Shown: positions 38,501 to 45,041 of the stretch, piece after piece
Layout: each line of letters begins with the position of its first letter
Position numbering within the stretch: position 1 is the first letter of the stretch
Assembly: GCF_947489355.1 (NCBI RefSeq)
Contig: NZ_CANLDD010000004.1
Span: 62,001-126,000 of the forward strand
Reading direction: 5' to 3'
DNA length: 64,000 nt
DNA from: an uncultured Microbulbifer sp.
GTDB lineage: Bacteria > Pseudomonadota > Gammaproteobacteria > Pseudomonadales > Cellvibrionaceae
Made by a program: the position numbers and the translations under genes
Notes under the pieces: generated by a model
Databases searched by the model: none
What the model was told of the DNA's origin: nothing
Seen by the model: the letters and a program-made list of their open reading frames with translations, nothing else

Positions 38501-38629
38501 AAAAACCTCGCCCTGCAATATATCCAGCTGCCGATGGGAGAGTTGCTCCCTAACAGCGATAAGACTCTGCTCCGCTTCTGCGGCAGCCTGATGCCTGAAA
38601 TCATGAACCTTTAAACCGGGCCAGCTCAC
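32534..38629 (-). CDS. pchE: PchE-like NRPS, main part: Cy(rest)-A-PCP-Cy-A-PCP, separated from its start by an in-frame stop
   Basis: 2031 codons from GTG 38629, but the frame is also open from 38665 down, so this is the continuation of the fragment at 38666-39157. Order: rest of Cy1 (DMVAADAFS, a DxxxxD motif); A1 (YTIFTSGSTGEPKGVEI, ALDFDLSVYDIFG, A10 LTANGKIDRGG); PCP1 (FFALGGDSLLATRVV); Cy2 (AYWLGRDPEFVLGGIGCHF, LDNLILDAFS); A2 (YIIFTSGSTGEPKGVEI, A10 LSANDKLDRAS); PCP2 (FFELGGDSLLATRF). Both A domains share the DFDLSVYD core with the PchF-like one, pointing to cysteine, and neither has an inserted MT/epimerase. Pyochelin PchE has a single Cy-A-PCP with such an insert, so this synthetase has an extra module. 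GTG 38629 lies inside Cy1 and is not a credible natural start. Confidence 0.88.
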   Translation of the reverse strand: MSWPGLKVHDFRHQAAAEAEQSLIAVREQLSHRQLDILQGEVFDVQLSLLPTELKAGGTRLHINLDMVAADAFSLRVLLNDLAKLYLEPEQSLVPLSYSYPRYQADRSALHSKEERQAEKLRAKAHWQDRLADLPGAPQLPTAIGIESKDTRRVVRRHYSLSADRKNQLAEFASRHGITLSMTLAAALAEVLTVYSEESDFLLNLPLFDRESLHRYVNSLVGDFTSSILLAWQGSQSGTFVEHAQRLQHNFRQDVAHGSYSGVEVLRDLSRQQGQTVFAPVVFTSALGLGELFGESVRSAFGDVNWIISQGPQVWLDVQVMELKGGLSVNWDAREAAFAPGVLDGMFAAFTQLLECLIGSPEFWAKPIPSLLPAEQKHQREQVNSTAKPYQSHQLHEHFFSNAKNCPEAVALYWNGEQIRYGELAHSALAMAAYLQLQGVEPGDLVGILLPKGPEQIIAALGVLAAGAAYLPLGIDQPPLRRERVLKLAGAKLVIDNLSVLSGVAPLSQPVVGEAKDLAYTIFTSGSTGEPKGVEISHGSAWNTIADINARFSVSENDRVLAVSALDFDLSVYDIFGLLSAGGALVLVEEESRRDAERWHQLVCQHGVTVWNTVPALLDMLLTTGGDTPAGELRLVLNSGDWISLDLPERLKRVNPGCRFMALGGATEASIWSNNFEVKEVDSSWRSIPYGYPLANQQFRVVDALGRDCPDWVTGELWIGGAGVALGYRSAPGITAARFVTDEGERWYRTGDLGRYWPNGCLEFLGRADNQVKVRGHRIELGEIEAALTAHKGIAQAVALLTQRGVVAVVALESKLSQGNINPEKCFVDLQQLQEPLNDLREFLSQRLTSAMLPSELCCLAEIPLTANGKIDRGGLQQFADESLSQHQAKQNPPQGKLEQQVAAAWCKFLDVTDIARDDNFFALGGDSLLATRVVRDLRESGFTGVTLSELFSQPSLADFAAILVQDPTENPQRNKGTNEIAATQWQSDKANRYAAFEPTDVQRAYWLGRDPEFVLGGIGCHFYREYDVVDLDLERLESALNAMIARHEMLRAVFDSEGRQRILADVPRFSIDVTEVDSDPASAFAQLRQECAEQVFEPSRWPLFDVRAVRCGRNTRLAIGLDNLILDAFSILLFYRELNILYQSPGIDLPSIELSFRDYVRIVLPQTTAVFDSDLPEGPLATAKTFWQHKLSELPPAPQLPIVREPASIERPHFVRHQQHIDKDTWQNLVARAAEQGITPSSLLLTAFAEVLSRWSSRPDLSLNLTLFDRREVHPDIYRVMGDFTSLTLVGYRPEAGDSWLVRAKKIQGEVGAALEHRDISSVSLMRELARRQSDAEATMPVVFTSALGIPGGTAASENGPLREPIWALTQTPQVWLDHQVVEVEGGVFLNWDVVEALFPEGMCAEMFQTYIGLLQWTGEAEWDSTPPDLLPSAQRELRTQLEKRIAINPTDNLSQRFFQQAKANPENIALYWGDENSLSYGVLAERALRIAAWLLQSQVSSAEVVAVNLPKGPDQIAAVLGVLAAGAAYLPVGIDQPQARRESMLRRADVKVVLDKSAIQQAEQFASIGEPIATEAEQLAYIIFTSGSTGEPKGVEISHSAAWNTIADINERFSVDENDRVLAISALDFDLSVYDIFGLLSVGGALVLIEEEDRRDAERWHQLVCHYGITIWNTVPALLDMLLTVGAGTPPGNLRLVLNSGDWIGLDLPQRLKQIQPDCRFIALGGATEASIWSNSFEVVEVDPSWHSIPYGYPLANQKFRVMDTQGRDCPDWITGELWIGGDGVAMGYRAAPELTEVRFVTIDGERWYRTGDLGRYWPNGCLEFLGRADSQVKVRGHRIELGEVETVFNRQMFVQRALVLATEQQLVAAVVLKPECPSTLSTDDLREYLSLHLPSYMVPDLIVTLPEMPLSANDKLDRASVLKLVNAVEKPQQEKAAELVTDNERLVALIWQELLNLPAINRDQNFFELGGDSLLATRFIDRLKQQHRMLLPLRRLFASPRLTDVAGALSAMERLESIDAEWVEEGVI

Positions 38630-38665
38630 TTCAGCGGGAATCTGTTGTCGACCATCATCGAGGAT

Positions 38666-39157
38666 TTAAACACGCAGCATCCCATGCCGCTCGAACAGGG
38701 AGCGCACAGCCTGTTCCAATCGATCAGGTACTACTTCCTGGCCATCAAACTCATGATAAAAATGTGCGGCAACGCCCCCTAAATATTGATTCGGGTCTCG
38801 TCCAATCCAATAGGCATGTTGCATCGGTGCCAAATCAAAGGGAGTGCCTTCATCAAAGGCTCCCAGCACAGATAAATGTTCACTGGTACTTTCTTCAGTT
38901 CCAGTAGCCAACTGAGGTAGAGAAAGCCAGGCTTCCAATTGAGGCACCGCGATAAGATCAGCAAATTTTACCTTGATCTTTTTCTGCCTTAATTGGCCAG
39001 CTATCTTCATGATTTGTACTGAGTTGAGCCCCAGTGCAATTAAGTCAGCCTGCGGATGAATGCCATTAATATCGGCATCAATAGCCTGACAAACTAAATC
39101 CTTTAACAAACTGGCCGGACTGATTGGCTCTGATTTATTCTGCGGCTTCGGCGACAA
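38666..39157 (-). CDS. pchE: PchE-like NRPS, N-terminal fragment: aryl carrier protein and start of Cy1
   Basis: 163 codons. Residues 14-85 are an aryl carrier protein with the phosphopantetheine site LIALGLNSVQIM (Ser46), which would take salicylate from the PchD-like ligase. The first cyclisation domain opens near 106 (FDLAPMQHAYWIGRDPNQYL). After RHGMLRV the frame meets TAA (38666-38668), then continues in the same frame as ILDDGRQQIPAEVSWPGL, exactly the sequence expected next in a Cy domain. The gene is therefore broken by one nonsense codon (TAA) about 60 residues into Cy1. The start overlaps the pchA stop by 23 bp. A real knock-out, a base-call error or readthrough are all possible. 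Confidence 0.85.
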   Translation of the reverse strand: MSPKPQNKSEPISPASLLKDLVCQAIDADINGIHPQADLIALGLNSVQIMKIAGQLRQKKIKVKFADLIAVPQLEAWLSLPQLATGTEESTSEHLSVLGAFDEGTPFDLAPMQHAYWIGRDPNQYLGGVAAHFYHEFDGQEVVPDRLEQAVRSLFERHGMLRV

Positions 39158-40550
39158 GAGATACGCTCCTTATTGCGTCTCGGATAACACGCATTTTGAT
39201 ACAACTTTCACGATACTCGTGGGTAGGAAGGGAGGCTTCAACGAGGCCGCAACCGGCAAACAGTGTCACCCTGCCTTGGGTTAAAAGCGCAGAGCGCAAT
39301 GCAACGGCAAACTCCCCTTCCCCCCTGGCATCTAACCAGCCAACTGGCCCAGCGTACCAACCGCGGTCCAGGTTTTCATTTTTGCGGATATACTCCAGTG
39401 CTTTTTGCCTCGGCAGGCCTCCCACTGCGGCACTTGGGTGTAAATCGGATAGAACCTCCAATAGATTTACCCCTTGCTTAGCGCAGCCATATAATGGCGT
39501 CAGCAAATGCTGAATCTGCTTCAATTTACAAAGCTCGGGCTGGTCTGATACCCATACACTCTGGCAATGCTTGCGTAAAATGGAAAGGAGGTGACACACC
39601 ACCAAATGATGCTCAAAGCGGTCTTTATCACTGTTGAGCAAAGATAATCCCAACTTATCATCTTCGCCCGGGCCCTTTCCCCTTGGGGCACTGCCCGCCA
39701 GGGCAACCGTGCTAATACGCCCATCTTTACAAGCGACCAAACGCTCGGGTGACGCACCAAGAAAGCAACTCTTTTTCCGTGCAAAAGCAAACAGGAAAGC
39801 GCCGGGATAGTGATCTCTCAGGTATTCGAGAATATCCCCAGGACAACAATTCAGGGCTAGTGAGTCCGAGCGTGCAAGGACCACTTTTTGCAATTCATTC
39901 CGCTTGATGGACGCAACCGCATCAACGACACACTGTTGCCAAACCACTGGATCAGTATTACTGTTGTAAAGATCAACCTCCTCCAGCAATAAACTGTCAT
40001 TGTTAGGCGTTGTTAAGGCGCAGGATAAAATACTTTGCCACTGCGCATATGCTCGCTCAGCAGCAAGACCACAATCCGTTTGACTGCTAACCATCAAGTT
40101 GATTACCAGATAGCTGCGGTTCTCTTCACAAAAAAGGGTCAGCTCAGGCAGTGTCAATACGGCTGGGGGAAAATCTTTCCAGAGTGGTGACGGCGCTCTC
40201 TGGCAATCAAAGGCAAATCCGCCACACAAAACCGGTTGATGGTCTCCGATCACCACCGAGGACACCAACAGCTTTTGCCAGCTAGCTTGGATTTCGGACC
40301 AGGATCCTCCAGGGGCACAGCTAAACTCACAGGCAGAACCAAAACCCACGGAGTAATAGTCACTAGAAGGTGTACCCCACAAGCTCACGGTGCGTCCATA
40401 TTGATAATTTGCCGCAAACAGTGCGAGTGGATCGCGCCTGTGGCACGGCAATGAATATGATGCCAGCACCTTAGACTGCTGATGCTTCGCTCGGGATTTT
40501 GCTTCTTGCAAGCATTGCTTCAAGCCAGCAAACTCAAAGCGCACCGTCAT
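39135..40550 (-). CDS. pchA: Isochorismate synthase (salicylate branch)
   Basis: 471-residue chorismate-utilising enzyme that converts chorismate to isochorismate. C-terminal catalytic domain signatures: KRNELQKVVLARS near 215, FARKKSCFLGASPERLVAC near 255, LAGSAPRGKG near 282, HLLTPLYGCA near 345, LHPSAAVGGLPRQKAL near 370, YAGPVGWLDARGEGEFAVALRSAL near 396. Length matches PchA. Its ATG overlaps the pchB stop (4 bp), the same B-A coupling seen in pyochelin operons. Together with PchB it supplies salicylate. Confidence 0.92.
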   Translation of the reverse strand: MTVRFEFAGLKQCLQEAKSRAKHQQSKVLASYSLPCHRRDPLALFAANYQYGRTVSLWGTPSSDYYSVGFGSACEFSCAPGGSWSEIQASWQKLLVSSVVIGDHQPVLCGGFAFDCQRAPSPLWKDFPPAVLTLPELTLFCEENRSYLVINLMVSSQTDCGLAAERAYAQWQSILSCALTTPNNDSLLLEEVDLYNSNTDPVVWQQCVVDAVASIKRNELQKVVLARSDSLALNCCPGDILEYLRDHYPGAFLFAFARKKSCFLGASPERLVACKDGRISTVALAGSAPRGKGPGEDDKLGLSLLNSDKDRFEHHLVVCHLLSILRKHCQSVWVSDQPELCKLKQIQHLLTPLYGCAKQGVNLLEVLSDLHPSAAVGGLPRQKALEYIRKNENLDRGWYAGPVGWLDARGEGEFAVALRSALLTQGRVTLFAGCGLVEASLPTHEYRESCIKMRVIRDAIRSVSLVAEAAE

Positions 40551-40876
40551 ACATCCTCTCCCATCGACGCACGATAAGTTTTACGCCAATGCAGTGTTTG
40601 CTGATTAATAAACCACCGAATAATGTCGGTAAATAGCAATTCTATGTAGTCAGCACACAGCTTTTCCTCCTCAGCCCAGTGACGCCGATCAATTAACATA
40701 GCCACCACCCGGTCTGGAGCGGAAATACTGGTTTCATCTGGTTTGAACTGTGCGGCAGACAATACATAGCCCATACGTTGCTGCAACAACCTGATGATCT
40801 CGCGGTCTATGGCATCGATGCCCTGGCGGATTTCATTCAGATTTTTACATTCCATTGGCAACCTGGCTGCTTGCAT
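40547..40876 (-). CDS. pchB: Isochorismate-pyruvate lyase
   Basis: 109 residues of the AroQ chorismate-mutase fold, the usual size for PchB, which splits isochorismate into salicylate and pyruvate. CKNLNEIRQGIDAIDREIIRLLQQRMGYV (two active-site arginine regions) is followed by AAQFKPDETSISAPDRV with the loop lysine, and helix 3 FTDIIRWFINQQTLHWR. ATG at 40876 has GGAG six bases upstream. First gene of the long operon; the perfect Fur box lies 47-61 bases upstream. A truncated second copy lies just upstream of that box. Confidence 0.92.
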   Translation of the reverse strand: MQAARLPMECKNLNEIRQGIDAIDREIIRLLQQRMGYVLSAAQFKPDETSISAPDRVVAMLIDRRHWAEEEKLCADYIELLFTDIIRWFINQQTLHWRKTYRASMGEDV

Positions 40877-40922
40877 AAAAACTCCATCACTGTAGAGCCG
40901 ATCTTTCCATTGCTTTTGAAAA

Positions 40923-40937
40923 TGATAATGATTATCA
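40923..40937. promoter_or_regulatory. Fur box upstream of pchB
   Basis: TGATAATGATTATCA is a perfect 7-1-7 inverted repeat and matches the classical Fur consensus core. It sits 47 bases before the pchB start, so iron-replete Fur would block the pchB-pchA-pchE-pchF... operon. I found no second box of this quality in the locus. Confidence 0.88.
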
Positions 40938-40951
40938 TATTGATTGCCAAA

Positions 40952-41203
40952 TCAATCGATGGCCTGGAAGGTGAGATCGGCGCCTAACTGTTCTTCCCCA
41001 GCCCAGTGACGATGATCAATCAACCTAGCCACAACCCGGTCTGGAGCGGGAATACTGGCTTCATCTGGTTTGGGCTGTGCGGCAGTCAATCCATAACCTA
41101 AAGGTCGCTGCACCAATCTGATCATCCCACGGTCTACGGCATCGGAACCCTGGCGGATTTCATTCAGGTTTCCACAATCCATTGGCAGCTTGGCTACTTG
41201 CAT
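40952..41203 (-). pseudogene. Truncated tandem duplicate of pchB
   Basis: 83-codon frame that parallels pchB from its first residue (MQVAKLPMDCGNLNEIRQGSDAVDR versus MQAARLPMECKNLNEIRQGIDAIDR) to about residue 72 (RHWAGEEQL), then diverges and stops; helix 3 of the fold is missing. Drift is visible at conserved helix-1 positions (LQQRMGYV became VQRPLGYG). The similarity continues upstream of the ATG (…AAAA-TCCA-CAC…ATCTTT-CATTG), so the duplication took in leader sequence too, but this copy has no Fur box. Probably non-functional; a translated chorismate-mutase-like fragment cannot be excluded. Confidence 0.75.
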
Positions 41204-41610
41204 TAAAAATCCACCACCCCAAAGTCAATCTTTTCATTGAGGTTGTGACGTTATAACATATCCTTTTGCAAATCAATAGATTATTTTGAATAGCCTGATT
41301 GATCAGAGCAGAGGGCAGTGACTTTTTAGAAATTTGATGATTACGAGACTCTACGATATCTACATTCCACCCGAAATTAGTGATTCAGGGTGAACCCTGT
41401 AACGGTAAGAGTAAGCGTAAGCGTAAAGCTTTAAACAGCAGGTTGATGGAGCGACAAGAGCACCTCAGATGCCCTATTTCGTTGTTATTTTTTACCGCGG
41501 ATGCAAAAAAGTGCACCCGGCAGTGTATTTAGAGCAATCACTAGTTGAGTCCGTGCAGGATAGGTAGCAATTAATTGATGATTCCCTGACAAGTCCGATC
41601 TTTTGCAGAA
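41204..41610. other. Gene-free stretch between the pchB duplicate and pchC
   Basis: 407 bp with no supportable ORF. It contains a 14-bp near-perfect hairpin, CAGGGT-GA-ACCCTG (41386-41399), and a short imperfect hexamer array of GTAAGx units (41405-41428). The hairpin could end pchC transcription but lacks a T-run. Confidence 0.5.
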
Positions 41611-42348
41611 TTAAGTTAGACCCAGTTGCTTTACTACGTGACTAACCACTAAATGGGGGCTTTGAGACAAATAAAAATGATTGCCAGTATATTCATAGAT
41701 GTGAAAATGACAGTTGGTCCACCGCTGCCAGCCACGAGCATCATCAGGGGTAAGCTCAGGATCATCCCGGCCCAACATGGCTGTGATTGGGCAACTCAAA
41801 GGTTGATCCGAGGACACCTTGCTGGTTTCTATCAAACGATAGTCCTGGCGTAGTGTCGGGAGTAGCAAGGCCCGTAATTCCGGTATCTCTAACAATTCGG
41901 GAGCAGTTCCACCAAGTTGTATGAGTTGTTGGCACAGGGAATCGTCATCCAGCTGATGTTGGTTTCCGCCTTCTTGAAACTGAGGGGCCTTGCGGGCAGA
42001 CACAAACAAGTGCTCAGGACCACACAGGTTTCGACACTGCAAGGAGAGTATCAATTCATGAGCAACTGTTGCACCCATACTATGCCCAAATACGGCCCAG
42101 GGGCGATCGAGAATAGGGGTGACTGCGTTACCCAACAAGGTGATTAAACTCCGCATATCTGCGGGCATCACCTCATTACATCGCTGCTCTCTGCCCGGCA
42201 AACAGACCAGCACCAATTCAATCGAATCCGGCAGTAGCTTTACCCAGGGTCGGTACAGTGCAGCAGTACCACCAGCATGGGGCAGGCACAAAAGTTGTAT
42301 TGCTGCATTGGGTTTGGGATGAGGAATATTTAGCCAGGCGCAGGACAT
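41611..42348 (-). CDS. pchC: Type II (editing) thioesterase of the siderophore pathway
   Basis: 245-residue alpha/beta hydrolase. LLCLPHAGGTAALYRPW near residue 19 is the oxyanion-side motif; nucleophile motif AVFGHSMGATVAHEL (GHSMG) near 85-99; AMLGRDDPELTP with the acid near 190; catalytic His in EYTGNHFYLS near 222. Such enzymes free carrier proteins blocked by wrong acyl groups, as PchC does in pyochelin assembly. It is upstream of the pchB duplicate on the same strand and divergent from pchD. Confidence 0.88.
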   Translation of the reverse strand: MSCAWLNIPHPKPNAAIQLLCLPHAGGTAALYRPWVKLLPDSIELVLVCLPGREQRCNEVMPADMRSLITLLGNAVTPILDRPWAVFGHSMGATVAHELILSLQCRNLCGPEHLFVSARKAPQFQEGGNQHQLDDDSLCQQLIQLGGTAPELLEIPELRALLLPTLRQDYRLIETSKVSSDQPLSCPITAMLGRDDPELTPDDARGWQRWTNCHFHIYEYTGNHFYLSQSPHLVVSHVVKQLGLT

Positions 42349-42372
42349 AAAACCTATCTTGGTAAAGGACTT

Positions 42373-42390
42373 GGATAGTAGATACTACCC
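42373..42390. promoter_or_regulatory. Inverted repeat in the pchC/pchD divergent promoter region
   Basis: GGATAGTAGATACTACCC has 8-bp arms matching at 7 of 8 positions around a 2-base centre. It lies in the 120-bp divergent region 25-42 bp before pchC and 79-96 bp before pchD. It is not Fur-like. It may be an operator for an unseen regulator (no PchR/YbtA-type AraC gene is in the window); function is unproven. Confidence 0.4.
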
Positions 42391-42468
42391 TTTATTTTTA
42401 AATTTAGAAATGTGAAATAGTACCGAGTCTTATTAGTCTGCTCCAGCTACTAATTACAGGAGATCAGA

Positions 42469-44058
42469 ATGAATAACGATTTACTTAACGGTTTCAAGCC
42501 CCACCCTGAAGAAATCGAACTTCATTACAAACAACAGAAAATTTGGGATAATCAACCTATTTGGGAACTGATTACGCGCACAGCCCGGAATTTGCCAGAC
42601 CGCTGTGCGGTTCGTGATTTATCACACCAGCTAACTTACGCCGAACTGCTTAAAGAGGCCGACCTTTTTGCCGCAGGGTTACTGGCAAAAGGTTTCAACA
42701 CAGGGGAGCGCGTGGTATTCCAGTGGAGTAATCAGGTCAGTTTTGCCACTACCTTACTCGGAATATTTCGAGCAGGACTGGTGCCAGTGATGGCTTTACC
42801 GGCACACCGCCAAAATGAAATCTGTCATTTTGCCCAGTTGTCTGGCGCAAGTGTGTATATCACCTCCGGTGTTGAGGGGGATGCAAGCCGACACAAAATG
42901 ATAGAGCAAATCGCTGAGCAAGCCAAAACCCTGCGCGGCATATACAGCGCAGATGACAAGGATCCGTTTGAACCCTTACCCAAAGGGAAGGGCCAATTTA
43001 CCCCCCCCCCCATTGACCCCGATGCCCCGGCTTTGTTCTTGGTGTCAGGCGGCACAACGGGTCTCCCCAAGTTGATTCCACGCAGTCACAACGATTATCG
43101 TTACAATATTGCCTGCGCCACTGCCGCTTGCGAATTGCAAAGCGATGAGGTTTATCTGGCCGTACTTCCTGCTGCACATAATTTCCCACTTGGCTGCCCC
43201 GGTATCCTCGGCACCCTGGCAATGGGGGGACAAGTGGTATTCACTCGAGATGCCAGCCCGGATCAATGCTTTGAACTGATAGAGCGCTTCGGTGTAACTG
43301 CTACTGCGCTCGTCCCGGCTTTGTCCCAAGTCTGGACCGCAGCGACCGCTTGGGAGGAAGCGGATCTAAGCTCCATACATCTGTTACAAGTTGGTGGTTC
43401 AAAGCTCGCTAAAACCGATGCCCAAGCTGCAATGGCTGCATTTCCCGGCGCGTTGCAACAGGTTTTTGGTATGGCTGAAGGGCTGGTTTGTTATACCCGT
43501 CTCGGAGATACAGATGAAGTAGTTGCCACTACTCAGGGCAGGCCCATGAGCCCGCTGGATGAACTTAGAGTAGTCGATAACCAAGGACAAGAAGTTGGCG
43601 CCGGTGACGAAGGGGAACTGCTCACTCGGGGTCCCTACACACTAAGAGGCTATTACCGAGCCGAGAAGCACAACCGCAGCGCTTTTACCTCCGGCGGTTT
43701 TTATCGCAGTGGAGATCGCGTACGTATCCAGGCCGATGGCAATATTATTGTTACTGGTCGGCTCAAAGATGTTGTAAATCGAGGAGGTGAAATTTTTGCA
43801 TGCGAGGAAATCGAAGAGCACCTACTTGCACACCCCAACATACAACAAGCGGCTGTGGTACCTTTGCCAGACAAAGACCTAGGCGAACAAGTTGGAGTAG
43901 CGATTGTATGCACTGATAAAACTATAACCTTACAAGCATTACGTGACTTTTTGACCGAAAGAGGATTGGCAGCTTTCAAATTACCCGAGCGCCTAAATGT
44001 GCTTTCACGCCTACCGGTAACCGCTGTAGGTAAGATTGACAAAAAGCAGATTTTATAG
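42469..44058 (+). CDS. pchD: Salicyl-AMP ligase (aryl acid adenylate-forming enzyme)
   Basis: 529-residue stand-alone aryl acid adenylation enzyme of the DhbE/EntE/PchD/YbtE family, which activates salicylate and loads the aryl carrier protein. Motifs: LFLVSGGTTGLPKLIPRSH (P-loop) near 185, LPAAHNFPLGCPG near 230, QVFGMAEGLVCYTRLGD near 325, RSGDRVRI near 405 and the C-terminal catalytic lysine in VTAVGKIDKKQIL. With pchA/pchB present, salicylate rather than 2,3-dihydroxybenzoate is the likely substrate. ATG has CAGGAG seven bases upstream. It is the only siderophore gene on the plus strand. Confidence 0.9.
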   Translation: MNNDLLNGFKPHPEEIELHYKQQKIWDNQPIWELITRTARNLPDRCAVRDLSHQLTYAELLKEADLFAAGLLAKGFNTGERVVFQWSNQVSFATTLLGIFRAGLVPVMALPAHRQNEICHFAQLSGASVYITSGVEGDASRHKMIEQIAEQAKTLRGIYSADDKDPFEPLPKGKGQFTPPPIDPDAPALFLVSGGTTGLPKLIPRSHNDYRYNIACATAACELQSDEVYLAVLPAAHNFPLGCPGILGTLAMGGQVVFTRDASPDQCFELIERFGVTATALVPALSQVWTAATAWEEADLSSIHLLQVGGSKLAKTDAQAAMAAFPGALQQVFGMAEGLVCYTRLGDTDEVVATTQGRPMSPLDELRVVDNQGQEVGAGDEGELLTRGPYTLRGYYRAEKHNRSAFTSGGFYRSGDRVRIQADGNIIVTGRLKDVVNRGGEIFACEEIEEHLLAHPNIQQAAVVPLPDKDLGEQVGVAIVCTDKTITLQALRDFLTERGLAAFKLPERLNVLSRLPVTAVGKIDKKQIL

Positions 44059-44210
44059 ATCCACATGCCACCTGGCCGTGTAGTTGTTTTTTTCTGAAAA
44101 TTTTAACTAAGGCTATTTTTTTGATTGGTTGGTGATAGCAGGCCGATGAAAACCTTTAATTTTAGATAAAACCGAACGTGTAAATAATTCCATGTAATCG
44201 TCCCTACTGC

Positions 44211-44695
44211 TTATTGATAATCGGTGAAACGGTTGCTGAATTTGATCATAAAGTAGTTTAGTGCCAGCTTCCATTTGTGGATCGGTATCGCCCATTTTTT
44301 CGCGGCAACTTGCATCGCCAAATACACTACTTTCACCGCAGAGTGGTCCGAGGGGAACACTTTGCATTGCCTGGTTGCTTTCCGGATAACGCTTTTCAGT
44401 GGCTCAACGGTGTTAGTGATATAGATCACTTTTCGGATCTCCGGCGGATACTCAAACAAGGTGATCAGGTTCGGCCAGTGCGGCGGCTTCCGTGACTGCT
44501 GCGTAGATCCCTTTCAGATCGGCCGCAACGGCCTAGTAGTCTTTCCAAGAAACGTATTTGAGCGAGTTGCGCACCATGTACACGATGCAAAATTGAACCT
44601 TGGTTTCAGGGTATCCACAGCAATCGCTTCCGGGAAGCCTTTCAAGCCATCTACACACGTGATCAGGATATCTTACAGGTTTCGGTTCTGCAATA
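44211..44695 (-). pseudogene. Decayed IS256-family transposase remnant
   Basis: Only pieces survive. Upstream: DILITCVDGLKGFPEAIAVD, then a shifted frame with VQFCIVYMVRNSLKYVSWKDY, a stop and AVAADLKGIYAAVTEAAALAE. A deletion follows and the frame resumes as LITLFEYPPEIRKVIYITNTVEPL...RKATRQCKVFP...VVYLAMQVAAKKWAIPIHKW down to 44211. These are characteristic Mutator/IS256 segments (the Y-T-N-x-x-E box is NTVEPLKSVIRK). Frameshift, nonsense and internal deletion show long inactivity. It is a different IS256 subtype from the copy at 45.4-46.8 kb. Confidence 0.75.
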
Positions 44696-44724
44696 CAGCG
44701 ACAGGCGCAACATATCCTTATTGG

Positions 44725-44856
44725 TTATGACTTTGTATTTGGACCATATTTAACTAACCGGTGATTAGCATAAATAAGCAGCCCGATGATAATAAAGCTA
44801 ACTGTGGTCACGAGAAATGACCCCAAATAGGTTGGCACTATACCATCGGCATACAT
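44725..44856 (-). CDS. Possible 43-residue single-span membrane protein
   Basis: ATG at 44856 with AGGAG seven bases upstream opens a 43-codon frame ending in TAA at 44725-44727. The product starts MYADGIVPTYLGSF, has one hydrophobic span (LVTTVSFIIIGLLIYA) and a short basic tail (NHRLVKYGPNTKS). Good ribosome site plus clean transmembrane profile suggest a real small gene, but it lies between mobile-element remnants and I know no homologue. Confidence 0.4.
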   Translation of the reverse strand: MYADGIVPTYLGSFLVTTVSFIIIGLLIYANHRLVKYGPNTKS

Positions 44857-45041
44857 TCTATCTCCTGGCTGAACCTACCCAGAAAAAAGCATATAAGAGC
44901 TCATGGCCGATTGGGTAAAAACAATAAAATTGGAATAACAGTTCTTGCTATCAAAAATTTCTTTGCTCTAATATGGACCTACATACTCCATTGGTAGTCA
45001 GTAGTGGTAGGACAACCGGTTACCCTAACTACCCCCACTCA

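Noticed and set aside
41204..41330. Second Fur box upstream of the pchB duplicate
   Set aside because: The corresponding leader reads GACGTTATAACATATCC and lacks the 7-1-7 symmetry.
41405..41428. Short GTAAGx hexamer run as a regulatory or CRISPR-like repeat
   Set aside because: Only four imperfect units with no spacers; consistent with a minor tandem slip. No CRISPR array was found in the window.
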